From Setophaga petechia (taxonomy: Eukaryota > Chordata > Aves > Passeriformes > Parulidae): a DNA stretch of 64,000 bases. Both the position numbers and the translations under genes were made by a program. Positions 11,986-24,159 of this stretch are shown one piece after another. Location of the stretch: contig JANCRA010000167.1 of the NCBI GenBank assembly GCA_024362935.1, positions 124,001-188,000 of the forward strand, given 5' to 3'. Under the pieces are notes generated by a model that made no database searches, had not been told where the DNA came from, and saw only the letters and a list, made by a program, of their open reading frames with translations. Every line of letters begins with the position of its first letter. The first letter of the stretch is position 1.

Positions 11986-11990
11986 GTCGA

Positions 11991-12215
11991 GGAGAGGAGA
12001 GGAGAGGAGAGGAGAGGAGAGGAGAGGAGAGGAGAGGAGAGGAGAGGAGAGGAGAGGAGAGGAGAGGAAAGGAAAGGAAAGGAAAGGAAAGGAAAGGAAA
12101 GGAAAGGAAAGGAAAGGAAAGGAAAGGAAAGGAAAGGAAAGGAAAGGAAAGGAAAGGAAAGGAAAGGAAAGGAAAGGAAAGGAAAGGAAAGGAAAGGAAA
12201 GGAAAGGAAAGGAAA
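11991..12215. repeat. Perfect homopurine microsatellite (GGAGA)15(GGAAA)30
   Basis: Fifteen uninterrupted GGAGA units (11,991-12,065) pass without a break into thirty uninterrupted GGAAA units (12,066-12,215). The plus strand is purely purine for 225 bases. The open frames here, on both strands, are repeat artefacts. Confidence 0.98.
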
Positions 12216-13180
12216 GGTCAATCCAAGAGAGGATCTAAAAAACAAAGGCAAACAACATCTGAAGCACAGGAGTAGCTGACAGTATTTAGAGCACAGATAT
12301 TGGGGTGGGGAAGGCACAAATAGGTCTGCAAATACATAAATGGTAGCTGTGAAGGGGAAGGAAATAAATAGTCTGCTATATCCACTGCAAATGGGAAAAG
12401 AAATCATGGATTTACCCTGCACTTGGAAATACTCTGTCTGGAAATTCAAACAAACCTCTGTAATGCTGATGACAGATGAAAGCAGCAATACCCCTCCCTG
12501 GGATTATCCAGAGCAGGTGAGACAAAATTCTGCAGCTGAGGGAGTGCTTGGGCTGCCCTTTGTCAGATGGGCTCTTCAGGCCTTTTGCACAAATCTGTGC
12601 TCTCCCATGCAGAGATTGAGGGAATTATAAATGACATTATTTCCTTGGAAAATGTGTTACTGCTGAGGGCAGAGCAGTGTGCTGCCACACCTGGAGTACA
12701 AACCAGTGCAATCCCACAAACTCTTAGCTTGGCATGAGTCCTCCTTGTTCTCTGCACATGGCAGGAGCCCCTCAGCAGTGCTGGAACCCAGAGTTTGTCA
12801 CTCCCTGCCCACTTTGGCACAGTTTGTTGCCTGATCTCACCAGTGGCTATGGCTGACTAAGTCAGGAGTGTCCCCACACATCACTGCACTCTACAAAGAG
12901 AAATCCAGCCAGAGAGAGCAACAAAAAATGAGGAAAAGAAAAAAGAGATGTGAAAAGGACTAATGTAGCTTTCTTCAGATGTTTCTTTGTCATCTGGAGC
13001 CCGAGCAGGCTGTGCTGAAGCAATCCTTCCTGGGTTATTGGTTTATCACCAGGGCTGCAGCAATGTCTATGAGAATTGTTCTTTTTTTAGATTAGCCCTC
13101 TGGAGCAGAGAGGGAGTTTGACATTTCTTGGTTAAGGTTAGACCCTGCTTCCATCCCTTCTGCCATGGAAGGGAGCAGAG
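12216..13180. other. Non-coding spacer
   Basis: No recognisable gene or repeat. Confidence 0.4.
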
Positions 13181-13189
13181 TGGGAGTGC

Positions 13190-13921
13190 CCCACCCGGCT
13201 GCTGTCTGTGCTCGCACACGCGCAGGATGGGTCGGGGCAGCCGCGGCTCAAAGGACGAGTCTGGACTCTTCAATGCTTCGGTCTTCAGATAGTTTATTAA
13301 TTTTTATCTCACAGAGTTTTCCTCTCTGCCAGCCGGGATCTGACCAGCAAGGCAGCCAAGGGCACTCTGACCACCCACGGGCGGTCGTGTCCTTTTATAA
13401 CAAAAACTCCGTACATCATATTTACTTTTTATCCCCAATACCTTTCACCCTTGTTAACAAGTGCACCTGAACCACAAACCAATCCCCAAGTGCCAGCAGC
13501 ACCACAGAACATGGAAGACAAGAAGAAGAAAGAAGAAGCATGAGACACGCCCCGATTCCTCCATCTTGTCTCCATAACCCCCCTGTACAGAGATGTAACC
13601 CCCCTGTACCATAATCCTAAAATACATATTTTAACCTGAAAATATATAATAATATATATATAATATATATAATATAATAATAATAATAATAATAATATAA
13701 TATAACAATAATAATATAATAATATATAATAAATATAAATATATAATAATATAAATATATAATAATAATATATACAATAATAACAATAATTAATAATAAT
13801 ATATATAATATATAATAATAATATATAATATTATATAATATATAATATGAATAATAATATATAATAATATATATAATAATAATATAATAATATATAATAA
13901 TAATATATAATATATAGATAT

Positions 13922-13977
<56 letters not shown>

Positions 13978-14130
13978 GGTCATTCTCACGTCCTCATACA
14001 CAGCCTCTGAAGGGTCAAAGTCCAGCCACCAAGAATGTCTGGCAACATTCCAGGACCTCCGAGCCCCCCATGGGTTTTCTCGGTGATTCTGGACATCAGG
14101 AGTGATGTGCTGAGCTCCCACATGGGAGCA
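13190..14130. mobile_element. Probable LTR carrying an AT microsatellite
   Basis: The text from about GCTCAAAGGACGAGTCTGG to TCCATCTTGTCTCC and the closing part at 13,980-14,130 resemble one songbird LTR. It is interrupted by 13,640-13,975, a degenerate ATA/TAA array ending in a pure (AT)n run at 13,928-13,974. There is one copy only in the window, so the assignment is by recognition. Edges are approximate. Confidence 0.4.
13640..13975. repeat. AT-rich microsatellite with terminal (AT)n
   Basis: Degenerate TAA/ATATA repeats about 335 bp long, closing with an uninterrupted AT dinucleotide run of about 47 bp. Confidence 0.95.
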
Positions 14131-14134
14131 GGAG

Positions 14135-14929
14135 CATAAAGGCATTTCAGAGGAGCTGAATGCATTTCAAATGTATCAAAAGTGTCACTAAGGCATAGTT
14201 TGCTTCACACCTGTGTTTCCTTTCCACCTCCCTCTCATTTAATCCCAACTTTGGTTCCCACCTTCCCCCAAGTCCCTTTTGCTGGGCTTTGAGCTGAGCT
14301 GAGGTCTCCCAGGCTACTGCACAAATGACTTTGGGAGGAAAGGAACAAGCTAAAGGAGGATGAGGAAAAAACATTCAGGAAATCAGTTCTTATGTTATGT
14401 TTTTCTTCCAAATGTGTTAGATATACTTCAAATGAGTCCTTTTAAATGTCTTTGTAGATATCCAAGCAAAGGGGTAAGCTCCCTTTGGACTCTCCTTTGG
14501 GCAGGCCAGCAGAAATCTGCCCCAAAGATATTTTCCTGCTTTCTAAGGCCCCTTCTTCCCTTCCCCTCCCAGGCATGCTGGAGTTGGTTTCAGACAGAAG
14601 TGAGGTTCCCCTTTAGTGGTTTGACACTCTGTTCACCCCTGCAGTGCAGCAGCACAGTTTGGGCCTTTTGGAGAGCAGTCTTGGCCTTTGGCAGCTCTGG
14701 GATGTGCAGAGTTTTCCATCCAGGGCAGGATCCAGCTCAGCACTCCCCTGGTGGGCTCTGGCTGCAGGTTGTGCCTGCTCTGGTGCTGCACCAAGGGATG
14801 TGCTGAGGAACCCTATGTGGACAGAGGGGTTCATCTGATGTGTTTCTGTGTGCTCATGGAAAGCAGAAATGTCCCTGCTGGGCCATTTGACATCAATCTC
14901 TGGTTTGGGAGGTTCCTCAGCTCCAGGCT
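14135..14929. other. Non-coding spacer
   Basis: No recognisable exon or repeat. The last six bases before 14,930 (CAGGCT) are the left half of the next LTR's target duplication. Confidence 0.4.
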
Positions 14930-15754
14930 TGTGGTGTTGTGAGGTCCCCAGGACGAGGTGGGAGATGAGAATTTGACTCCCAAGTTCTCAGAAGGCTGAG
15001 ATTAATTATTACATTATATTATATTATTTATTACTATTTATTGATTATTAGATTATATTATATATTATTATATTATACATTATTATATTATACATTATAT
15101 CATCATATTATATTATACATTATACTATATAATATTTTATATTATATAATATATTATGTAATATATTATATATTATATATTATATAATATAATATATTAT
15201 TTTATATATAATTTTATATTTTCTATTATATTTTATATCTCATATTACATTACATTATTAATTATTATAATATGTTATGTTATATTATAATATACATAAT
15301 ATGTATAATTATAATATATTATGTTATATATTATATTATATTATATTATATTATATTATATTATATTATATTATATTATATTATATTATATTATATTATA
15401 TCATATCATATCATATCATATCATATCATATTATATTATATCATATTATATTATATTATATTAATGATACACTAAAACTATGCTAAAGAAAGAGAGAGGA
15501 GACATCAGAAGGCTTCACAAGAATGATAATGAAAGCTCATGACTGACTCCTCAGAGTCTGACCCAGCTGATGGTGATTGGTCATTAATTAAAAACAATTC
15601 ACATGGAACCAATCAAGCATTCACCTGTTGGTAAACGATCTCCAGACCACATTCCAAAACAATCAGATAATTATTGTTTTCATTCTTTTCTGAGGTTTCT
15701 CAGCTTCCCAGGAGAAGAAATCCTGGTGATTTTTCAGAAAATATCATGGTGACA
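14930..15754 (-). mobile_element. Solo LTR, family C, with (ATATT)n expansion
   Basis: An LTR related to family A (shared CAATCA..CACCTGTTG and AGCTTCCCAGGAGAAGAAATCC region), running from TGTGGTGTTGTGAGG to ATCATGGTGACA. It is flanked by CAGGCT (14,924-14,929) and CAGGTT (15,755-15,760), a 5/6 target duplication. It is 825 bp long because a TATTA-type microsatellite of about 470 bp (15,000-15,465) has grown where family A has a short AT stretch. Confidence 0.8.
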
Positions 15755-15760
15755 CAGGTT

Positions 15761-15828
15761 GCAGTAGCCTGGGCAAGCGTGGCCTGGTTTTACAGGATGA
15801 TGTTCCAGCCTTGCAGACCCTGCAGGGC
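15761..15828 (+). repeat. 68-bp segment repeated inverted at 17,810-17,877
   Basis: Sequence from GCAGTAGCCTGGGCAAG to ACCCTGCAGGGC is found as its reverse complement at 17,810-17,877 with one mismatch in 68. This copy directly abuts the target duplication of the LTR at 14,930-15,754. What the segment is remains unknown. Confidence 0.9.
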
Positions 15829-15858
15829 TCCCTGGACTCAGGTGCTGTGGACAGCCAG

Positions 15859-16232
15859 TGTAAAAATGCATATTTTATGATTGGCTTTTGGCAAATATTA
15901 AAATGAATATTATATGTGTTGTCTTAGAAAGTAATGCTGTATTAATTCTCTTAAGTAGTGTGTTAAATATAGTTTTAGGTTATAACAATATGTTAAAATA
16001 AAAACTATGCTATGTAGGATACTTTTTTAAAAGAAAGGACTCACAGCAAGATAGCAGCCACAGGACACCTAAATCTTTCAGAGAAAGAGAATTTATTGCT
16101 CCACTATCAGAAAAAATGAACTTCTTCCTGCCTGCTCAGCCCTGAAGACACCGTCAGGATTCAGAGGAAGAAGCTGACAGTGCCCAGCCAGAATCCTGTG
16201 TTTGAATGGAATGTGTGCATCATGGCTGAGGT
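15859..16232. mobile_element. Truncated LTR, family B, copy 3
   Basis: Begins TGTAAAAATGCATATTTTATG and follows the family B LTR at 50,838-51,452 in the same orientation for about 375 bp. It loses similarity after the GAATGGAATGTGTGCATCATG block. The distal 240 bp or so are missing. Confidence 0.8.
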
Positions 16233-16234
16233 GG

Positions 16235-17725
16235 AGCCGTGCAGGGGCAGAGGCCAGGCCAGTGCCTGTGCTGGGGACAGCCCCTGCAGGGCCACCAGAG
16301 CCAACAGCAAGGGACATGGGGTGTGCTGCACTGGGAGCTGTGTGTGCCCTGTGCCCCTCCTCTGACACCAGCTGAGAGCTCTGCACTGGCAGGGCCTTTG
16401 CCAGCACTGGGGGGAAGTTTGAACTGCACAAAAATCAGCTTTAGTGATTTCTTCCCTCTGTCTGTGCCATCTGACGTGCTGTGCCTTTGTGCAGCTGGAA
16501 ACTTTGGCCCAGAGGTGACTCACACTCTTCAACCTCTGCCTAACATGGCCCCAGGTGAAAGCAGAAGGTCAAGCCCTCCTTGCATCACTTTTACCAGGAA
16601 AATAAAGATGTTAAAATGTTAAACATGGAAATGTTTCAAGGGAAGGTAAAGGGAGAAGTGAGGATGTGTGTTTATGAGGATGTGTGTTTATGAGGAAGAG
16701 TAAAGTGTTGAAATACACCAGTGAAAATAAGTCAGCCTGACATCTATTGGTGAACAAAAGCCCATGGGAATTGATTTTTAAAAAACCCAAAGCAACCAGA
16801 AATGGGTTGGATGTCATAACTGGTTTCAGTGTTTTCACTTGAAATCTGCCTCACAACGATCATGTAGATAAATTGTCACCAGCAGCACAGTTCAAACCTG
16901 GGGTGAGTCTTTAAATGTAAACTCTGGGAAACCTTTATCTTTTTGAAACAGAGTGCTGCTTCTGCTGTGCCCACATCTTTGTGGGAGGTCTTTTCGCTCT
17001 CTCTTTTTATTTTTTTTTTTTTTTTTCTGAAAAGCAGTGGGAAATGTTGACAGTTTAGGATCTCTGTCCCAGGCAGGCAGGTGGTGGCACCCACTTCCCT
17101 TTCCCTGGGGAAGGCAGATTGGGTGTCCAGGGGCCTTTCCTTGGGCAGCCCAGCAGGAGCTGAGCATCCCAAACCAGGGGAGCTCACTGCAGGGCTTCCA
17201 TTGCCTACACTGGGCTCTGCCTGGCAAGGGAGGTGGAAAAGGCTCTGCCTCTACTGAAAACTCCCTGCTGTGACTGAAACAGATCTGGGGTCCCTGATGT
17301 GAGAGGTGAGAACAGAAGAATCTTTAAAAGCAAAAGAAAGTGCCCACCAGACCCCAAATGTGTGTGTCTGGAGCAGTTTTGTTGTATTTGTGGTTGTATT
17401 TGAGCTGGGAGTGCTGCAGACCATCCCTCCCCTCAGGAGTCAGGAGGTGAAATCATCCCTTGCTGCTCTCTGCCTACCAAAAATATCATCTGCTCTTCCC
17501 AAAGGGGCAAAACTCACCATTTGAGTCCAGCCAAGTGGCAAAAGAGAGAATTCCAGTCCTGTTATTAAAGGAACTTATCTTTGATTATAACCCAGTTTAC
17601 TTCACCTTTAACATGTTTCAAAGTTCTGTTTGTTTCAAAACAAAATGGAAGCCAAAGCCCCTCCGTCTCTAAAATCATGAAAGCCCTGTGAATGTAGCCA
17701 AGAATTGAGATGGAACCTGTCAGTG
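16235..17725. other. Non-coding spacer
   Basis: Short overlapping frames but no domain-like protein, splice-bounded exon or recognised repeat. A T-rich run lies at about 17,007-17,026. Confidence 0.4.
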
Positions 17726-17727
17726 CA

Positions 17728-18352
17728 GGGGCAGAGGGCAGAGGTGCCCTGGTGGGTGAGCAGAATGCCCTGGTGGGTGTGCAGAAATGCCTGGTGGGTG
17801 TGCAGAGGTGCCCTGCAGGGTCTGCAAGGCTGGAACACCATCCTGTAAAACCAGGCCACGCTTGCCCAGGCTACTGCACCCTGTGCAGAATGCCCTGGTG
17901 GGTGTGCAGAGGTGCCCAGGTGGGTGTGCAGAGGTGCCCTGGTGGGTGTGCAGAATGCCCTGGTGGGTGTGCAGAGGTGCCCAGGTGGGTGTGCAGAGGT
18001 GCCCTGGTGGGTGTGCAGAATGCCCTGGTGGGTGTGCAGAGGTGCCCAGGTGGGTGTGCAGAGGTGCCCTGGTGGGTGTGCAGAATGCCCTGGTGGGTGT
18101 GCAGAGGTGCCCAGGTGGGTGTGCAGAATGCCCTGGTGGGTGTGCAGAGGTGCCCTGGTGGGTGTGCAGAATGCCCTGGTGGGTGTGCAGAATGCCCTGG
18201 TGGGTGTGCAGAGGTGCCCTGGTGGGTGTGCAGAATGCCCTGGTGTGCAGAGATGCCCGGGTGGGTGTGCAGAGGTGCCCTGGTGGGTGTGCAGAGATGC
18301 CCTGGTGGGTGTGCAGAGGTGCTTGGTGGGTGTGCAGAGGTGCCCTGGTGGT
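17728..18352. repeat. 21/22-bp minisatellite with higher-order structure
   Basis: Units follow the pattern GTGCCCTGGTGGGTGTGCAG. Three variants occur (AATGCCCTGG, AGGTGCCCAGG, AGGTGCCCTGG). From 17,885 they run as a trimer of about 65 bp repeated three times before the order decays. A foreign 68-bp block sits inside at 17,810-17,877. Frames of more than 200 codons on both strands (His/Pro/Thr-rich or Cys/Gly/Val-rich) are repeat artefacts. Confidence 0.95.
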
Positions 18353-20320
18353 CTGCCCCCGGGCACAGAGCCTGCTCTGGCCCCTGGGCTGGGACAGGGA
18401 GCAGCCCCAGGGCACCCCAGCCTGGTATGGTCAGTGGCCAGAACGTGGCAGCAAGCAGCCTGGGAGTGTAAAATAAAGGATTTAGTTCTCCTTGATTGCT
18501 CAGTTGTGAGTGGGGAGTAGAAAGGTGTTGGGGCATCAGCTGCATTCTTCCATTCAGCAGAATAATCAGCAAGGAAAGGAAGTGAGCAGCAATAAAAGAT
18601 GTTACTGTTAAATGACAGCTTAAACAAAAATCTCTTCCTGCCCCAAGATCACTCCTGGCTTTCTGCCCACACTGGCTGCTGAGAAAATGTCTGTGGCTGC
18701 CACAGAGCCAGATCAGCTCAGGCAGCTCCTTTCCTTCTGCCACTAAGGGCCCTTCTCAGGAAAACCAGGTAATAAATGACCTTTGTGGCAGGCAGAAGTG
18801 TAAATGCAGGGAAGCCATGAAGCAGGTGCAGCAATGCAGAGGAGCTGTGTGGGGTCATCAGGATGGGGACATGGCACAGAGCCTCTGCTGTGGCACTGAG
18901 AACAGCTGCTCCTTTGGTCCCCAAGCAGTGCAAGGTGACTTTTGGGAAAAATGAGGTGCTTCTGGAGCCTGCTTTTATACAGCAACACAGAGCAAAGGTG
19001 TAACTGTGAGCTGTGGTACTCACCAAGGGCTAAAGACTTGGAGAATTGCTCTTGCAATTTTGAGGCTGATGGAAGTCAGGCCTGAAATATCTGTGCCAGA
19101 TTTTTACTGAAGCAAAGCAGGGAGCCCGGCTGGAAAGCCAAGGACCAGAAAGGTAGAATTAGAGAGTGCTTGCCTTGGTAGGAAAATGTTAGCAGGCAGA
19201 AGGGAGATTTAGAAGTTAGCAAAGCAAAGCTGCTGGCAGACTGTGCCAGGGTTTCTGATGGACAGGGCTGCAGATGCTGCAGCCTTTCAGCACACTGAGA
19301 AATGAGGAACACTCATGTCTGCCTGGTGCCAGACTGTTCCTGGCTGGGGCACAAGGGACAGCTCATCCCCTTGGAGTGACACAGTGATGGCTCTGAGCTT
19401 CATTCAGAAACTGAGAGATTGCTTCTGCTTCAAGCTAACGATAACGAGCCACCCCAATTTTCACTTCCCCAGCAGAGCCCTCTTTTTCTGTTTTAGATAA
19501 AAATGTTTTTGAAGTATGTCACAGCTTTTTGCTAGCAGCTTTCACACTTTCCCCCCACACCTGACATTCAGCTGAACTCTCATTTTTCAGTCAGCCGCCC
19601 CGGTTGACACAGGGTTCGTTGTTGAAATGTGACAACAAAAGCAAATGGAAAGCCCCAAGCAAGAGATCTGCTGTGAGATGTTAGCAGACCTTTGTGAACA
19701 CCAACATGAAAGTCAGAGGGAGGTTTGGATGTGTACCTGCACCCTGTGTGTGTATCCTCCCTGTGCAGCCACTTCCAGTGCTGCAGCTGCTCTGGTTCCT
19801 CCTGGTTGTGTGACAAATCCATTCAGGGTTTTTGACAGGCGTGACACTGGCTGCATCCAGCTTTGTCATCAGTTCACAGAATCACAGAATTATTACAATG
19901 TAGGAGCTGCCAGTGCCAGATGTTTGTGCTGCCTGTGTCCTGCAGCTGCTGGGGGGTGGCATGGCCTGACTAGGGCAGGGTGAAGTCATGCAGGTTGGGA
20001 GTCTGAGAGGTGGAGTCTGAGAGATGGAGGTTCCAGCCCTTCTCACACCTGTGCCCTCCTCACCTGGCAAGCCCAGTGTAGGTGCTGTCCAGCCTTGGCT
20101 CCAGAGAAATGAAAGGCAGAGTGCATTCTGTGCTCTGAAGGTTAAATTGCTCGAAAGCTGGCGGATGTGGTCAGAGGTTTCTGCAGCAAGATAAAGCAAA
20201 CCAGGCAAGGCCTGCACTGGCCAGACAGTCATGGTCTGCCTTCCAGGCAGTGGTGGAAGAATCACTACCTTGGTGGCAAGTGCTTGGATCCCCCTTGTCT
20301 CCCAGAGGTTGCTGAGCCCA
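18353..20320. other. Non-coding spacer with a small CR1-like scrap
   Basis: Nothing coding seen. At about 19,870-19,920 the text TTCACAGAATCACAGAAT resembles the terminal repeat of CR1, but the fragment is too short to delimit. Confidence 0.3.
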
Positions 20321-20324
20321 CCAG

Positions 20325-21143
20325 AAATACCTGTATCCACTGAAACACCTGTATACACTAAAATACCTGTATACACTGAAACACCTGTATATCACTGAAA
20401 TACCTGTGTATCCCTGAAATACTTGTATATCCCTGAAATGCTTGTATATCCCTAAAAATACCTGTACATCACTGAAACACCTGTATATCAATCACTGAAA
20501 TACCTGTATGCACTGAAATACCTGTATGCACTGAAATACCTGTGTATCATTGAAATACCTGTACACACTGAAATACTTGTATATCACTGAAATACCTGTG
20601 TATCCCTGAAATACCTGTATGCACTGAAATACCTGTATATCAATCACTGAAATACCTGTATATCACTGAAATACCTGTATACAATGAAATACTTGTATAT
20701 CACTGAAATACCTGTGTATCACTGAAATACCTGTATACACTGAAATACCTGTATGCACTGAAATACCTGTATATCACTGAAATACCCGTCTATAATTGAA
20801 ATACCTGTATATCACTGAAATGCCTGTATATACTGAAATACCTGTATATCACTGAAATGCCTGTCTATAACTGAAATACCTCTATATCACTGAAACACCT
20901 GTATACACTGAAACACCTGTATATCACTGAAATACCTGTATATCACTGAAATACCTGTCTATAATTGAAATACCTCTATATCACTGAAACACCTGTATAC
21001 ACTGAAATACCTGTATATCACTGAAATGCCTGTATATCACTGAAACGCCTGTCTATCAATAACTGAAATACCTGTATATCAATCACTGAAACACCTGTAT
21101 ATCACTGAAACACCTGTATATCACTGAAACACCTGTATATCAC
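20325..21143. repeat. About 19-bp minisatellite, roughly 40 units
   Basis: Unit ACTGAAATACCTGTATATC, with variants ending in ACACTG, GTATCACTG and CTATAATTG, is repeated for more than 800 bp. No gene lies inside. Confidence 0.95.
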
Positions 21144-24090
21144 TGCTGCCTCCTCACTGCTAAAATCTTCTCTTACCTCTTCTCTGCATGGGCACTTGGG
21201 CTTGGCCAAGTGGGTCATGAATTTGGAGGACTCTCTCTACTAAATCAGCCTGAAAGCTGCAGATGGGAAAAGCAAGAGTGAATAAATAGAACAGTAAAAA
21301 CCAGTTTTCTAGCTGGGGAACTTGAGGGGCTTTCTTGGTCCTTGTGCCACATATTTCAGCCCCAGCACTCCTGAATCCCTGCCTGAATGGTGAAGCACAG
21401 AAGCTCTGGAGGTTCTGCAGGGAGGAAGCCTGGCTGCCCCAGGCCAGGCACTCACGGTGTCTCTGGGCTGCCAGAGGAAGGGGAGGCACTGGAAGATGGG
21501 TGGGTGGCTGAGCAGAGCGTGCTCGGAAGTGCTTTCTTTACAGGCTGATTTGCATCTCCCCCACCCTTTGTGTCAGCGGTTGGTGGAGTAGAAGTGGTTT
21601 TTTCTTGCCCATTTTAAACAGCAGTTTGGTTTGTGCAGAGCTTTTGCCTCTGAGGAGCTCTCATCCATGCTGGTGGGACCAGAGGTACAGAATAAACACA
21701 CTGGCTATCAGGTGATCTCTCAAATCACCCCACAGATCCTGTACTGGGAGGAGAATGTCAAAGCTCTGTTAGCTTTCCTGGGGAACAGCCCATCAGATCA
21801 CAGAGGTGCAGATGTCGTTCAGCAGTGCAGGAGAGCCAGCAGCAGCAGCAGCAGGGCTGGGGAAGCAGGGTGTGACCCTTGGGCTGAGCCAGCAGCACAG
21901 AATCCATCTCTGCAGGCACTGCACCCCTCGTTGCTGCTTTGATCTGTTCAAAGAAAATGCAAGTGTAGAAAAGGGGAGATGAACCAACCTCCTTAGGAGC
22001 TCTTTGCACCAGAACCTCTCCTCCTTTCCATTTCTCCTCCTTTCACTTCCCATTGTGCAGTAAGCAAAGGAAAGATTCTGCTTTCACATTTTGGTGCTTA
22101 CAGAGCAGATATCCCCAATTCTGTCTGACTCTCTGGAAGCATGCTGAGAAGCCTGCATCCCCTGGGAATCTGGCAGGGTTTTGCTGCTGTCCTGTGCCCA
22201 GGTGGATGGAGAGCTCTGCTCAACCATTGTCTGCAGCAGGGGGTTCCTCCTTTTGCCATTGCCTTGAACAGGGGGAGTCACAAAGGCAGGGCTGGGTGTG
22301 GGAGCTGTAGGGATGTTGTTGTGGCAGCAGCACGTGCAGGTGGACAGCAGCTGTCCTAGGGTGACTTTATGATGCTTGTATCCCCAGTCATCTGTCCTGA
22401 TTAGGCTGGATATTAAGTTCTGCACCTCTAAGACTGGTTCTGAAAGTGAAGGGGAATAAAAAAAGCGTGCAGTGTGTTTGCAGAAACTGCACTTGCTGCT
22501 CTGCATTCCTTCTCACAAACAGCGTTGTCTGCAGCAGAAACAGAAAGAAAGAACTCTCCTTTCCTTTTTAGTTAGTTTTTTTCTTTTTAGCAAACTGAAG
22601 CAGAGAAATTCCCCAGACTGTGATTTTTCTTTTTCTTGAAACTGATCAGCCTGCTCTGGACTGCAAATCCAGAAAACAATGAGAGCTCACACCTGTGGCC
22701 CACCGGGGCTGGGATGCTGCATTTCCAGCACAGAAGGGACTGATAAGAGACTGAGTGAGCCGAGTTACACCCCGCCAAAAAAGCTTTCTGAATTTGCCAT
22801 CTCTTCAGAACAACAAGAAATTTTATTGTGTAGTATTATTATTTTTTTATATACTTGTGAATGCTTTCCTTGTTAAATAAACAGGGTTTCTTCTGCTTTT
22901 CTCAAAAGAAATCTTTTCCTGAACCAACTGGGAAAAAAATCACTTAAATCTGCTTTCTAGAAAAACCCTGTTGGAAGTTTCGTCCCAAATTTGCCCTAAA
23001 CCAAACCAAATCCAGCAGCCCAGCCTGGGGTGAGGAGGTGTGAGTGGAGGTGTGTGCATGGTGCAGCCCAGCTCAGGGTGTGTGGTCTGAAGCTGCTGAG
23101 TGGTTTCATCTACTGTTTAGGTGTTTGTGGTAAAATTACCACAGGGTGGGACACACTCTTCTGCCTTAAAAAATCCCAGTTCCAGTTAAGAGCTTGTACC
23201 CGGTGCCCCTGGCTTGGACAACAGGGAGCTGTCCCTCCAGGACAGGCAGCACAGCAGGTCCTCTACCACCCCATCTCCCCCCTTTTCCATTGAACTCATT
23301 AAGAAACTGAATTCCATGCTAGAGCCACAACTTTATTTAGGTTGATTTCTTTGGAACAGCTTTGCTACCACTTTATACTGTAAGATTGAACAGAGTCCTA
23401 ATACAGAGTCCTTGTTCCCACTGCCCTGCACCAACTCTTTAATTTTAATGCCATTTGACTCAAACATTTTGACTCACACAAGTTTTTCCCCAGTACAAGC
23501 AATTGCAATTTCTTCTGACCTTGTGTTGTAATGATGATCATTTTGTAGCTGTTACCTTGCTGCAAAGTTCTTTAAAGCAAGCTAAATATGCCTGTTATGG
23601 GATTGTGCATTATTGGCAACTAAAAACCAGTAAGACTGACTTACAGAAACACCATCCTTTCTTTTTCTGTATGCTTTCACTCTGATTTTTTAGAAGTTTG
23701 TTGACATTTGGAATAGCCTATTTCCTTGTCACAGCTGCACAAACACTGATCCAAGGTGGGGACGAGAGACAAAACCCAATCCTTTACCCATGCCTGTGCT
23801 TCTTTTGGGTTTCATGGGAAAAGGAAAGATGGGGGTTTTTGGCAGAGGAAATCTACCCTACCCTTTTACGCAAATTTGCATTAAGGCAGAGAATTGTCAA
23901 CGGCAATCTAGATCCTTAGATCAGAACCTGGACTGCTGTGGTTATCTGATTCAGAGCTGAATCATGTATCTGAATGTTTCCCATTAGTAGAATGTTCCTC
24001 CACCCCACTCTTATAAAAAGCAAGTGTGAAACCCTGCTAGCGAGTCCCAGTTGAACACGGCAAATATAAAATGCGCACTGTATGTGTTTT
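21144..24090. other. Non-coding flank of the receptor cluster
   Basis: No exon or recognised repeat. A TTTATT at 23,332-23,337 (AATAAA on the minus strand) lies about 820 bp beyond the stop codon of the first receptor gene and could serve as its poly(A) signal. That is inference only. Confidence 0.35.
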
Positions 24091-24093
24091 GTG

Positions 24094-24159
24094 TTAACGT
24101 GTTAAATCTGAGAGCTGAATTTCAGCTTCTTCACCGGCCTCAGATTTGGACTTTGCTAG
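24094..24159 (-). other. In-frame 21-codon extension after the TAG of GPR35-like gene 1
   Basis: Directly after the TAG at 24,160-24,162 the minus strand reads CTA GCA AAG and stays open for 21 codons to a TAA at 24,094-24,096. The encoded stretch begins LAKSKSEAG, is rich in Ser, Lys and Glu and ends SDLTR, which looks like a GPCR cytoplasmic tail. If the stop were decoded as an amino acid, the receptor would be 311 residues, between its paralogues at 313 and 310. The stop context is UAG followed by CUAG, the 3' context known to favour readthrough in vertebrate mRNAs (best documented with UGA). It could be a used extension or the relic of a recently truncated tail. Confidence 0.6.

Noticed and set aside
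11980..12488. Frames through the GGAGA/GGAAA tract
   Set aside because: Pure microsatellite translation (for example runs of Phe-Leu-Ser or Glu-Arg-Lys).
17635..18743. Open frames of 200-330 codons (His/Pro/Thr-rich on minus, Cys/Gly/Val-rich on plus)
   Set aside because: These are products of the 21/22-bp array. No domain, no conserved start context and several frames open together.
20325..21143. Possible CRISPR-like or regularly spaced array
   Set aside because: It is a contiguous tandem minisatellite with no unique spacers, in a vertebrate genome.
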